Of a DNA stretch of 9,768 nt, positions 1-7,118 are shown one piece after another (the first letter of the stretch is position 1; each line of letters opens with the position of its first letter). The position numbers were made by a program, and so were the translations under genes. The notes below the pieces were generated by a model. It worked only from the letters and a program-made list of their open reading frames with translations. It made no database searches and had not been told where the DNA came from. The stretch is from Syntrophales bacterium (lineage in GTDB: Bacteria; Desulfobacterota; Syntrophia; Syntrophales; UBA8958), in the NCBI GenBank assembly GCA_023231165.1, contig JALNVY010000081.1, positions 1-9,768 on the forward strand. The letters run 5' to 3'.

Positions 1-48
1 ATGGAGAGGCAGCGCAGCAAGACGCCGGATGCGGCGATGTTCATCTGA
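1..48 (+). CDS. possible 3' end of an upstream gene (partial)
   Basis: Frame 1 is open from the window edge to a TGA at 46-48 and reads MERQRSKTPDAAMFI. Almost every codon ends in G or C, as in the confirmed genes downstream, which favours this frame as real coding sequence. The first codon is an ATG, but no upstream sequence is visible to show whether that is a start or an internal methionine. Fifteen residues are too few to assign a family. Frame 3 is also open, to about 162, but its translation is a cysteine-rich string with no family resemblance, so I prefer frame 1. Confidence 0.35.
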   Translation: MERQRSKTPDAAMFI

Positions 49-130
49 GGGGCTTGAAAAGTAAATTGTGGAGAAAAAACGGTAAGATGTGGATTGTCCT
101 TATGATAATGTGTTGTTGCACCGGGGCGTG

Positions 131-191
131 TTGTCCGTCCGCCGGGGAGGGGTTAGCATGAGCTGATCTTCCCTGATTAGCGACGGAACAA
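131..191 (+). promoter_or_regulatory. predicted structured 5' leader of metY
   Basis: Reading by eye, TTGTCCGTC (131-139) can pair with GACGGAACAA (182-191) in nine base pairs with one bulged A. Inside it GGGGAG (144-149) can pair with CTTCCC (168-173, one G-U), and TTAGC (153-157) with GCTGA (162-166) around an ATGA loop. The nested fold ends three bases before the terminator stem. It matches no riboswitch consensus I can recall; in particular the SAM-I (S-box) core is missing. A regulatory role is inferred from its position just upstream of a terminator and metY. The sequence before it (49-130) is AT-richer and holds TATGATAAT at 101-109, but I see no -35 box at a proper distance, so the promoter is unassigned. 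Confidence 0.35.
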
Positions 192-194
192 AGG

Positions 195-238
195 CCCACT
201 AAGCCGATATGAAGGCGTATTTAGTGGGTTTTCTTTTT
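195..238 (+). terminator. intrinsic terminator / attenuator upstream of metY
   Basis: CCCACTAA (195-202) is perfectly complementary to TTAGTGGG (221-228). The stem can be extended inside by GCC (203-205) with GGC (214-216). A run of nine T in ten bases (229-238) follows directly, so this has the form of a rho-independent terminator. It lies only 28 bases before the metY start codon, and the metY Shine-Dalgarno AAGGAG is at 251-256. No room is left for a promoter between the T run and the ribosome binding site, so transcripts reaching metY must read through this hairpin. That is the layout expected of an attenuator, although the antiterminator partner is not obvious. Confidence 0.75.
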
Positions 239-266
239 ACAGTAAATATAAAGGAGTGAAGAAATC

Positions 267-1580
267 ATGTCAAAGAGAAGATTGGATACCTTAGTCGTTC
301 ACGCCGGCCAGGAAACCCCCGATCCCGTTACCGGCGCCCGGGCCGTGCCCATTTATCAGACCACGTCTTATGTCTTCAAGGATACGGCCCACGCGGCCAG
401 CCTCTTTGCCCTCCAGCAATTCGGCAACATCTACACACGCATCATGAATCCCACGACGGATGTCTTCGAACGACGGATTGCAGCCATCGAAGGGGGCAGC
501 GGAGCCTTGGCCGTCGCATCCGGTCAGGCGGCGATCACCCTGGCCATCCTTGCCGTCACCCGGTTGGGCGACGAGATCGTTGCCGCAGATAATCTCTACG
601 GGGGGACCTATCAGCTTTTCCATCATACCCTCCCCCGGCTGGGCCGGACGGTGAGATTCGTCAATTCCCAGGCGCCGGAGGCATTCCGGCAGGCCGTCAC
701 GGATAAAACCAGGGCCATCTATGGGGAAACCATCGGGAATCCCAAGCTGGACGTGCCGGATTTTGAAGCCATCGGCGCCATCGCCCGGGAGGCCGGGGTT
801 CCCTTCATCGCCGATAATACGTGTGGCGTGGGACTGGTGCAGCCACTTGCCTATGGGGCCGATATCATCGTCTCTTCCGCTACCAAGTTCATCGGTGGTC
901 ACGGGACCTCCATCGGGGGGGTTATTGTGGACGGTGGCAAGTTCAACTGGGGAAACGGCAAGTTTCCCGAATTTACGGAACCCGATCCCAGCTACCACGG
1001 CCTAAAATTCTGGGAGGTCTTCGGCGCTATCCCCGAGGCGGGCAACATCGCCTTCATCATCAAGACCAGGGTAGAGTTACTCCGGGATCTCGGGGCCTGT
1101 CTGAGTCCTTTTAACTCCTTTTTATTCCTCCAGGGTCTGGAAACCCTTACCCTGCGGCAGAAGAGGCATTCGGAAAACGCCCTCGCCGTGGCGGGATTTC
1201 TCAAGGACCACTCCCTGGTGAACTGGGTGAATTATCCCGGCCTGCCGGAACATCCCAGCCATGCCACGGCCCGGAAATACCTGGACGGTCAGTATGGAGC
1301 CCTGGTGGGCTTTGGCATCAAGGGCGGTCTGGAGGCGGGCAAGCGTTTTATTGAAGCCGTAGAGCTGCTCTCCCATTTGGCGAATATCGGCGACGCCAAG
1401 AGCCTGGTCATCCATCCCGCCTCGACGACCCACCAGCAGTTGAGCAGAGAGGAGCAAGAGGCAACGGGAGTAACAGAAGACTTCATTCGTTTATCCATCG
1501 GCATCGAGGATGTTGAGGACATTAAAGAGGACATTGATCAGGCTTTGAGAAAAGCATCCTATGGAGGAAACAGAACATGA
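267..1580 (+). CDS. metY: O-acetylhomoserine sulfhydrylase (O-acetylhomoserine aminocarboxypropyltransferase)
   Basis: This PLP enzyme of the Cys/Met metabolism family joins sulfide to O-acetylhomoserine to give homocysteine, the direct sulfhydrylation route to methionine. The 437 residues fit the usual 420-440 of MetY and exceed the roughly 400 of cystathionine synthases or MetZ. Visible marks are the N-terminal TLVVHAGQ (8-15), the phosphate-binding YTR (56-58) followed by NPT, the ASGQAA turn (84-89), the cofactor-contacting ADNT (182-185), and the PLP lysine K207 in SSATKFIGGHG. The MetY-type insert after that lysine, rich in aromatic residues and Gly (about 225-265), is present. The start is supported by AAGGAG at 251-256. 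The stop overlaps the cysK start by four bases. A terminator hairpin just upstream suggests attenuation control. The family is secure. The choice of acetyl over succinyl substrate rests on length and insert and depends on what MetX makes. Confidence 0.95.
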   Translation: MSKRRLDTLVVHAGQETPDPVTGARAVPIYQTTSYVFKDTAHAASLFALQQFGNIYTRIMNPTTDVFERRIAAIEGGSGALAVASGQAAITLAILAVTRLGDEIVAADNLYGGTYQLFHHTLPRLGRTVRFVNSQAPEAFRQAVTDKTRAIYGETIGNPKLDVPDFEAIGAIAREAGVPFIADNTCGVGLVQPLAYGADIIVSSATKFIGGHGTSIGGVIVDGGKFNWGNGKFPEFTEPDPSYHGLKFWEVFGAIPEAGNIAFIIKTRVELLRDLGACLSPFNSFLFLQGLETLTLRQKRHSENALAVAGFLKDHSLVNWVNYPGLPEHPSHATARKYLDGQYGALVGFGIKGGLEAGKRFIEAVELLSHLANIGDAKSLVIHPASTTHQQLSREEQEATGVTEDFIRLSIGIEDVEDIKEDIDQALRKASYGGNRT

Positions 1581-2503
1581 AAATATATAATGATATTACC
1601 GAAACCATCGGTCACACCCCCCTGGTGCGACTGCATAGGATTGCGAACGGGAGCAAGGCACAAGTTGTGGCAAAGTTGGAATCATTCAATCCTCTGTCCA
1701 GTGTCAAGGATCGCATCGGCGCCGCCATGATCACGGACGCGGAGGAACGGGGGCTCCTGAAACCCGGAGCGGTCCTGGTGGAGCCCACGAGCGGTAACAC
1801 AGGGATCGCCCTGGCCTTTGTAGCGGCTTCCCGGGGTTATCGGTTGATCCTGACCATGCCGGACACGATGAGCGTGGAAAGACGGCAGCTTCTGGAAATC
1901 TTTGGAGCGGAACTTGTTCTCACTCCGGGGGCGGAAGGAATGAAGGGGGCCATAAGGAAGGCGGAAGAATTGGAGGCGACGATTCCCGGCGCTTTGATGC
2001 TCCAGCAGTTCAACAACCAGGCCAATCCCGAGATTCACCGCCGGACAACGGCGGAGGAAATTTGGAATGATACGGACGGACAGGCGGACATCCTGGTGGC
2101 CGGTGTCGGCACGGGTGGCACCATCACGGGGATCGGGGAAGTTCTTAAGGCCCGGAAACCAGGATTTAGAGTTGTCGCCGTTGAGCCCGCCGATTCGCCC
2201 GTCCTTTCGGGAGGACAAGCGGGACCGCACAAGATTCAAGGCATCGGCGCCGGTTTTGTGCCTCAGGTGCTCAACAAGGCCGTCATCGATGAAATTGTCA
2301 AGGTTACGAACGAAAACGCCGGGATCATTGCCCGCCGCCTGGCCAGGGAAGAGGGCATTCTGGCGGGAATATCCTGCGGCGCCGCTGTGTGGGCCGCCCT
2401 GGAGGTCGCAAAAAGACCGGAAAACGATGGTAAGTTAGTGGTCGCAATCCTCCCCGACACGGGAGAACGATATCTGACCACCTGGTTGTTCCGGGAAGGG
2501 TAA
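1577..2503 (+). CDS. cysK: cysteine synthase A (O-acetylserine sulfhydrylase)
   Basis: This PLP enzyme (fold type II) converts O-acetylserine and sulfide to cysteine and acetate. At 308 residues it has family length. The PLP lysine is K44 in NPLSSVKDRI. The substrate loop TSGNTG is at 71-76, and the glycine-rich phosphate cup GVGTGGT at 176-182. GISCGAA (264-270) corresponds to the GISSGAA motif around the cofactor nitrogen; the Ser-to-Cys change occurs in relatives and need not impair function. QQFNNQANP (143-151) matches the CysK type rather than CysM. The ATG lies in the ATGA overlap with metY and has GGAGG at 1563-1567, so the two are probably translationally coupled. The matching O-acetylserine producer is the last gene of the window (8782-9732), and that protein ends in isoleucine, as do acetyltransferases that dock in the CysK active site. 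Confidence 0.95.
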   Translation: MKIYNDITETIGHTPLVRLHRIANGSKAQVVAKLESFNPLSSVKDRIGAAMITDAEERGLLKPGAVLVEPTSGNTGIALAFVAASRGYRLILTMPDTMSVERRQLLEIFGAELVLTPGAEGMKGAIRKAEELEATIPGALMLQQFNNQANPEIHRRTTAEEIWNDTDGQADILVAGVGTGGTITGIGEVLKARKPGFRVVAVEPADSPVLSGGQAGPHKIQGIGAGFVPQVLNKAVIDEIVKVTNENAGIIARRLAREEGILAGISCGAAVWAALEVAKRPENDGKLVVAILPDTGERYLTTWLFREG

Positions 2504-2512
2504 ATGCAGGAG

Positions 2513-2549
2513 GGATGGGTTATTCACCATCCGGAACGGAATTAATTCC
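2513..2549 (+). repeat. hairpin and 12-bp palindrome in the cysK-metX gap
   Basis: The 81-base gap holds GGATGG (2513-2518) and CCATCC (2527-2532), a six-base-pair hairpin with an eight-base loop and no T run after it. It is followed by the perfect palindrome GGAATTAATTCC (2538-2549). Both lie before the metX ribosome binding site (AAGGA, 2571-2575). They could be a processing site or a weak operator, or chance. A TTGACA at 2566-2571 has no -10 box at proper spacing, so I do not call a promoter. Confidence 0.3.
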
Positions 2550-2584
2550 ATAGGTTGTGAAGGTGTTGACAAGGAAAAATAAGT

Positions 2585-3778
2585 ATGGCGTCAAAAATTA
2601 CGAAAAATGAAAAGGCATCGCCGGAGGCGGGGGTGGTGGAGATCCAATATTTCACCTTCGCCCACCCCCCTCGCGAACTGTTGCTCGAATGCGGCGAAAA
2701 GCTGGGCCCTATCACCCTGGCCTATGAGACCTATGGCCGTCTCAATACGGAGCGGTCCAACGCCATTCTTGTCCTCCACGCCCTGTCCGGAGACGCCCAT
2801 GCCGCCGGGGTTCATGCGGGGGATAATGATCCTGGCTGGTGGAACGAGATGATCGGCCCGGGAAAGGGCTTTGACACAAACGAATATTTCGTGATCTGTT
2901 CCAATATCATCGGTGGCTGCAAGGGCTCGACGGGGCCCGCATCTCCGAATCCGAAAACGGGCCGGCCCTATGCACTGGATTTTCCCTTCCTGACTATTGC
3001 CGACATGGTGAACGCCCAGCGTCATCTCATCGATCATCTCGGCATTGAGAGACTTCTATGCGTAGCCGGCGGTTCCATGGGGGGGATGCAGGCCCTCCAG
3101 TGGGCGGCTTCCTACCCGGAACGGGTGCGGGCAGCTATCCCCATTGCTACGGCCCTGAAGCACTCTCCCCAGCAGATCGCCTTCAATGAGGTGGTGCGCC
3201 AGTCCATCATGGCCGATCCCGCTTGGCGGGAAGGCAACTATTATGATTTTGGGCAACCGGAGAAAGGACTGGCCGTGGCGCGAATGATCGGTCATATCAC
3301 CTTCATGAGCGATCAGTCCATGGAAGAGAAATTTTCCCGGCGGCTGAAAAACGGCGCCTTCAGCTTCAACTTCGACGCCGATTTCGAGGTGGAGGGCTAT
3401 CTTCGCTACCGGGGGGCAAACTTTGTGAAGCGTTTCGACGCCAACTCGTACCTCTACATCACCAAGGCAATGGATTACTTCGATTTGTCAGGCGGAAAAT
3501 TGATTCCTAACGGCAAACCGATCCAGACCCGCTTTCTGGTCATTTCCTTCCAGTCGGACTGGCTGTATCCATCTTATCAATCCCAGGATATTGTCCGGGA
3601 ACTGAAGGGAAAACAGGTGGACATCACCTACTGCGAGTTGAAATCCACATATGGCCACGATGCCTTTCTCGTAGAAGTGGAGGAGCAGACGGAACTGATC
3701 CGGCACTTCCTCGGTGTGACCTTGAAGGGCTACCATAGCTGGAACGGCCAAGGGATCAAATATGGCGGATTCGGATAA
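2585..3778 (+). CDS. metX: homoserine O-acyltransferase (acetyl or succinyl)
   Basis: This alpha/beta-hydrolase-fold enzyme acylates the hydroxyl of homoserine from acyl-CoA, the first committed step to methionine. The 397 residues are slightly longer than the family's usual 370-390, mainly through an N-terminal tail of about 20. The oxyanion region LHALSGDAH is at 64-72. The nucleophile is S164 in GGSMGG (162-167), and the triad is completed by D325 in SDWLYP and H358 in YGHDAFL. The MetX-type NIIGGCKGSTGP (108-119) is also clear. The start has AAGGA at 2571-2575. The neighbour MetY argues for acetyl transfer. However, the MetW gene next door is also a mark of proteobacterial MetX enzymes that use succinyl-CoA, so the acyl donor is not settled by sequence reading alone. 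Confidence 0.93.
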   Translation: MASKITKNEKASPEAGVVEIQYFTFAHPPRELLLECGEKLGPITLAYETYGRLNTERSNAILVLHALSGDAHAAGVHAGDNDPGWWNEMIGPGKGFDTNEYFVICSNIIGGCKGSTGPASPNPKTGRPYALDFPFLTIADMVNAQRHLIDHLGIERLLCVAGGSMGGMQALQWAASYPERVRAAIPIATALKHSPQQIAFNEVVRQSIMADPAWREGNYYDFGQPEKGLAVARMIGHITFMSDQSMEEKFSRRLKNGAFSFNFDADFEVEGYLRYRGANFVKRFDANSYLYITKAMDYFDLSGGKLIPNGKPIQTRFLVISFQSDWLYPSYQSQDIVRELKGKQVDITYCELKSTYGHDAFLVEVEEQTELIRHFLGVTLKGYHSWNGQGIKYGGFG

Positions 3779-3787
3779 GTCAACTCC

Positions 3788-3828
3788 TCCCTTCCCTTCA
3801 AGGGGAGGGCCGGGGTGGGGATGGATTT
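3788..3828 (+). repeat. dispersed GC-rich repeat, copy 1
   Basis: This stretch fills most of the 65-base gap between metX and metW. It aligns without gaps to 8698-8738, with 37 of 41 positions the same (differences at 3793, 3810, 3811 and 3825). Its left half is an imperfect inverted repeat centred on TTCAA (3797-3801), followed by GGGGTGGGGATGG (3812-3824). Two near-identical copies in intergenic gaps of one 10 kb window point to a REP-like element present in many copies in this genome. As RNA it could form a hairpin after metX. No T run follows, so it is not a classic terminator. Confidence 0.8.
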
Positions 3829-3843
3829 TGAAAGGAATATAAA

Positions 3844-4470
3844 TTGTCATCTTCATTGAATAATTTGCCGGAGCGTCCCGATCATCGCATCATTTATGAG
3901 GCGATTGCCCCGGAATCCCGGGTCCTTGATCTGGGCTGTGGTACGGGAGAGCTTCTGTATCACCTGGTCCGTTTCAAGCAGGCCCGGGTTCAGGGGATCG
4001 AAATGGACAAAAAAGCGTTTTATGAATGCGTAAAAAGGGGCTTGAGCGTCTTCCAGGGGGACATTGAAACCGGGCTCGTGGAATATCCCGACGGGGCCTT
4101 TGATGATGTTATCATCAATCAGTGTCTTCAGGAAGTGCGCAGGGTGGATTTCGTCATTGAGGAATCTTTGCGGGTGGGAAAACGTGTGATCGTGGGTTTT
4201 CCCAATTTTGCCCATCTCAGTTCCCGCCTAATGCTAGCCTTGGGGGGGTGCTCTCCGGTCACGGCCTCCCTGCCCTATTTATGGTATGATACGCCGAATG
4301 TCCGATTTCTCAGCATTAAGGATTTCCAGATATTCTGCGCTGAAAAAAAACTGAAGATTCTGCGCGCCCATTTTCTGGGAAAAGCGGGGCCGGTCACTTT
4401 TATGCCGAATCTCTTTGCCCTGAACGCGGTCTTTGTACTGACAAAAGGAAAGGAAGGTGGACAAAGATGA
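3844..4470 (+). CDS. metW: methionine biosynthesis protein MetW (class I SAM-dependent methyltransferase fold)
   Basis: MetW is a methyltransferase-like protein usually encoded next to metX in Proteobacteria. It has been reported to support or be required for activity of some MetX enzymes; no methyl acceptor is established. Here 208 residues fit the family. The SAM-binding motif I is VLDLGCGTGELL (27-38), with the acidic GIEMD at 51-55. MetW-specific signatures are QGD (71-73), the NQCLQ stretch (92-96), GFPNF (118-122) and LPYLWYDTPN (143-152). The start is a TTG preceded by AGGA at 3833-3836. No in-frame ATG occurs before residue 54, which is past motif I, so TTG is the sensible choice. The stop overlaps the next start (ATGA), coupling it to the cysteine desulfurase. 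Identity is firm; biochemical role is only partly known for the family. Confidence 0.93.
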   Translation: MSSSLNNLPERPDHRIIYEAIAPESRVLDLGCGTGELLYHLVRFKQARVQGIEMDKKAFYECVKRGLSVFQGDIETGLVEYPDGAFDDVIINQCLQEVRRVDFVIEESLRVGKRVIVGFPNFAHLSSRLMLALGGCSPVTASLPYLWYDTPNVRFLSIKDFQIFCAEKKLKILRAHFLGKAGPVTFMPNLFALNAVFVLTKGKEGGQR

Positions 4471-5630
4471 AGCCTGTCTATTTTGATTACGCGGCAACGA
4501 CTCCCTGTGACCCGGAGGTAGTAGCGGCCATGTTGCCATACTTTTCGGATCGTTTCGGCAACCCGGGGAGCATGCACGCCTTCGGACAGAAGACGAAAGG
4601 GGCCGTCGAAGAGGCCCGGGAGGGAATTGCTGCCTTTCTGGGAGCCGACTCCGGTGAAATAGTCTTCACCAGCGGCGGCACGGAGAGCAACAATATGGCC
4701 GTCAAGGGAGCGGCCTATGCCCGGCGGGGCAAAGGGAACCATATTATTACTTCCCAAATCGAACATCACGCCGTTCTGGAACCCTGCCACTTTCTGGAAA
4801 AAGAGGGGTTTGAGGTCACGATCCTGCCCGTCGACGGCGACGGCCGCGTTGATCCCGACGATGTCCGCCGGGCCATTACGGATAAAACGATCCTTATCTC
4901 CATCATGCATGCCAATAATGAGATCGGAACGATCCAGCCCATTGCCGAAATCGGCAAGATGGCCAGGGAACGGGGTGTTTACTTTCACACCGACGCTGTC
5001 CAGACCCTGGGGCATCTGCCCTTTACCGTGAACGACCTGAATGTGGATCTCCTCAGCGCTTCGGCCCATAAACTATACGGTCCCAAGGGAGTCGGTCTGC
5101 TATACGTGAGGAAGGGGACGCGGCTTACGCCATTCATGCACGGGGGGGAACAGGAAAACAAACGCCGGGCTTCGACCCACAACGTGCCGGGAATCATCGG
5201 TTTCGGCAAGGCCGTAGAGATGGCCCAAGGTTCTCTTGAAAAAGAGGTCCGGGACCTTATCGCCTGGCGGGACAAGCTGATCAGAGGTTTTCAGGAAAAA
5301 ATCGACCAAGTGAAGCTAAACGGCGATCCGACGCGACGCTTGCCCAATAATGTCAATATCTCCATTGCCCATGTGGAAGGAGAAGGAATGCTCCTTAGCC
5401 TGGATATGCTCGGCATTGCCTGTTCCACCGGCTCGGCATGCTCCTCGGCGAGCCTGGCGCCGTCTCATGTCCTAATGGCCATCGGCCTGCCCCATGAACT
5501 GGCCCACGGCTCCCTGCGCTTCAGTATGGGACGGCCGACGACGGCGGCGGACGTTGATCGTCTGTTGGAGGTTTTGCCTCCTGTAGTGGCAAAGTTGCGC
5601 GCCATGTCGCCGCTCTACCATAAAACGTAA
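4467..5630 (+). CDS. cysteine desulfurase (NifS/IscS, group I)
   Basis: This PLP aminotransferase-class-V enzyme takes sulfur from cysteine as a persulfide, giving alanine, for Fe-S cluster assembly and tRNA thiolation. The 387 residues match NifS/IscS. The N-terminal YFDYAATTP (5-13) and SGGTESNN (69-76) are typical. H101 sits in the EHHAVLEP stretch that stacks on the cofactor. HTDAVQ (174-179) holds the PLP-nitrogen aspartate D176. The PLP lysine is K202 in SASAHKLYGPKG. The catalytic cysteine is C325 in STGSACSSAS, inside the long flexible loop of group I enzymes. The ATG is in a four-base overlap with metW and is preceded by GGAAGGTGG. Next come the IscU scaffold and MnmA, its two expected acceptors. 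I cannot say from sequence whether nifS or iscS is the better name, as no nitrogenase genes are present. Confidence 0.95.
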   Translation: MKPVYFDYAATTPCDPEVVAAMLPYFSDRFGNPGSMHAFGQKTKGAVEEAREGIAAFLGADSGEIVFTSGGTESNNMAVKGAAYARRGKGNHIITSQIEHHAVLEPCHFLEKEGFEVTILPVDGDGRVDPDDVRRAITDKTILISIMHANNEIGTIQPIAEIGKMARERGVYFHTDAVQTLGHLPFTVNDLNVDLLSASAHKLYGPKGVGLLYVRKGTRLTPFMHGGEQENKRRASTHNVPGIIGFGKAVEMAQGSLEKEVRDLIAWRDKLIRGFQEKIDQVKLNGDPTRRLPNNVNISIAHVEGEGMLLSLDMLGIACSTGSACSSASLAPSHVLMAIGLPHELAHGSLRFSMGRPTTAADVDRLLEVLPPVVAKLRAMSPLYHKT

Positions 5631-5656
5631 AAACCATTGAAAATAATGAGGCTGCT

Positions 5657-6040
5657 ATGAGTCAATACAGTGAAAAAGTGATGGATCATTTCGCAAATCC
5701 CCGCAATGTCGGGGAAATCGAAAACGCCGACGGCATCGGCAAGGTTGGAAACGCTGTCTGCGGGGATATTATGAACCTCTACCTGCGGGTGGAAAATAAC
5801 ATTATCACCGATGCCAAATTCAAGACCTTCGGGTGCGGAGCGGCTATTGCCACCAGTTCCATGGTAACGGAGCTCGTGAAGGGAAAGACCATCGACGAGG
5901 CTTTGGCCATTACCAACCGGGCCGTAGCGGAGGCTCTGGGAGGGTTGCCGCCCATCAAGATGCATTGCTCCGTTTTAGCTGAAGAGGCCTTGCAGTCTGC
6001 CATTGACGATTATTTGAAAAAACAGCGGGATAAAGCATGA
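5657..6040 (+). CDS. iscU: Fe-S cluster assembly scaffold, IscU/NifU N-terminal type
   Basis: This small scaffold builds [2Fe-2S] and [4Fe-4S] clusters from iron and the sulfur released by the adjacent desulfurase. The 127 residues contain only the U-type domain, as in IscU, without the ferredoxin-like and C-terminal domains of full NifU. The three cluster cysteines are C35 in AVCGD, C60 in FGCGAAIATSS and C104 in PPIKMHCSVLAEEA. The conserved D37 and the histidine before C104 are kept. The LPPIKMHC segment is the site bound by the HscA chaperone in IscU proteins, although no hscA or hscB is in this window. A GAGG at 5648-5651 precedes the ATG. The stop overlaps the mnmA start (ATGA). No iscR or iscA lies nearby, so this is a reduced ISC set. 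NifU-like is an acceptable alternative name. Confidence 0.93.
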   Translation: MSQYSEKVMDHFANPRNVGEIENADGIGKVGNAVCGDIMNLYLRVENNIITDAKFKTFGCGAAIATSSMVTELVKGKTIDEALAITNRAVAEALGGLPPIKMHCSVLAEEALQSAIDDYLKKQRDKA

Positions 6041-7101
6041 CCCGGAAGAAGGTGGCCATAGCAATCAGCGGCGGTGTGGATTCTTCTGCTGCCGCCTGGC
6101 TTCTTAAAGAAGAGGGACATGACGTCGTCGGCGTCACCATGTGCCTGGGAATCCCCACGGCGGAAGACGGACCCGTCAAGTGCTGCGGTCCCAGGGAGAT
6201 CGAAGACGCTCGCCGGGTCTGCCAGATGTTGGGAATCCCCCATTATGTTCTTGATTTTGCCGGTGATCTTGAGGATAAGGTCATTCGTCCCTTTATCGCC
6301 GAGTATCTGCAGGGACGGACCCCGAACCCCTGTGTGGAATGCAACCGGGCTATCAAATTCGGGACCCTCCTCCACAAGGTGCGGGCCATGGGTTTCGAGT
6401 ACCTGGCCACGGGGCATTACGCCCGAGCGGATCATGATCATGCCCCCTCCCGTCTGCGCGTCCCCCGGGATACCAGGAAGGATCAAACCTACTTTCTCTA
6501 TGCCATAGGTAAAGAGGACCTTCGCCATGTCCTGTTCCCCCTGGCCGATTATCAAAAGGACGAAGTGCGGAAACTGGCCGCAGCGGCCCAGCTCCCCACT
6601 TCGGAAAAACCGGACAGTCAGGACATCTGCTTCATCCCCAAGGAAGGGTTAGAACCTTTCATCAAGCAGTATGCTGAAGAAAAGATCCACCCCGGAGATA
6701 TTGTGAACCGCGAGGAAAAGGTGCTCGGTCGCCATCGGGGGCTGCCCTTCTACACAATTGGACAGCGGGGCGGTCTCGGGATCAGCAATCCCGTTCCCCT
6801 TTATGTCCTGTCCCTTGACATTGAGGGCAACCGGCTTGTGGTCGGAGAGAAACACGAGGTCCGGGCGACGGGGCTTATTGCCGAACGAATCAATATGCTG
6901 GTGGAAAATCCCCCGGAGCGGGCGACCGCCAAAATAAGGTATGCCCACCGGGCGGCACCTTGTGACGTGAAATGGGGAGATACATCCCTGACCGTCCATT
7001 TTGATCAGCACCAGGAAGCAATCACCCCCGGACAATCCGTGGTTGTCTATGACGGCGACGTGGTTGTGGGGGGCGGCATCATCCGGGAGGCAATCAAATA
7101 A
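6037..7101 (+). CDS. mnmA: tRNA-specific 2-thiouridylase
   Basis: MnmA adenylates and then thiolates U34 of the tRNAs for Lys, Glu and Gln, giving the 2-thio group of the wobble base. The 354 residues compare with 368 in E. coli. The PP-loop ATP site is SGGVDSS (11-17). The two active cysteines are C99 in NPCVECN and C198 in SQDICFI, and the tRNA-contact TGHYAR is at 125-130. The central KDQTYFLY (148-155) and the C-terminal beta domain starting near GRHRGLPFYTIGQR are complete. The ATG overlaps iscU by four bases and has only a weak Shine-Dalgarno (AGCGGGA), so translation may depend on coupling. Placement directly after the desulfurase and scaffold fits direct sulfur supply. No tusABCDE relay genes are present here. 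Confidence 0.95.
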   Translation: MTRKKVAIAISGGVDSSAAAWLLKEEGHDVVGVTMCLGIPTAEDGPVKCCGPREIEDARRVCQMLGIPHYVLDFAGDLEDKVIRPFIAEYLQGRTPNPCVECNRAIKFGTLLHKVRAMGFEYLATGHYARADHDHAPSRLRVPRDTRKDQTYFLYAIGKEDLRHVLFPLADYQKDEVRKLAAAAQLPTSEKPDSQDICFIPKEGLEPFIKQYAEEKIHPGDIVNREEKVLGRHRGLPFYTIGQRGGLGISNPVPLYVLSLDIEGNRLVVGEKHEVRATGLIAERINMLVENPPERATAKIRYAHRAAPCDVKWGDTSLTVHFDQHQEAITPGQSVVVYDGDVVVGGGIIREAIK

Positions 7102-7118
7102 TACCAAAGGATTCACCG

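Noticed and set aside
190..230. SAM-I (S-box) riboswitch: GGCCC and GATATGAAGGC look faintly like part of its core
   Set aside because: The invariant GCAACC, the AGAGG-type 5' region and the closing P1 stem are missing, and the bases are explained by the terminator hairpin.
2566..2594. Perfect TTGACA -35 box before metX
   Set aside because: The expected -10 position falls inside the metX coding region and has no TATAAT-like sequence.
4275..5069. Minus-strand open frame (264 codons) opposite metW and the cysteine desulfurase
   Set aside because: It is antisense to two confidently identified genes, has no recognisable motif, and crosses the boundary between them.
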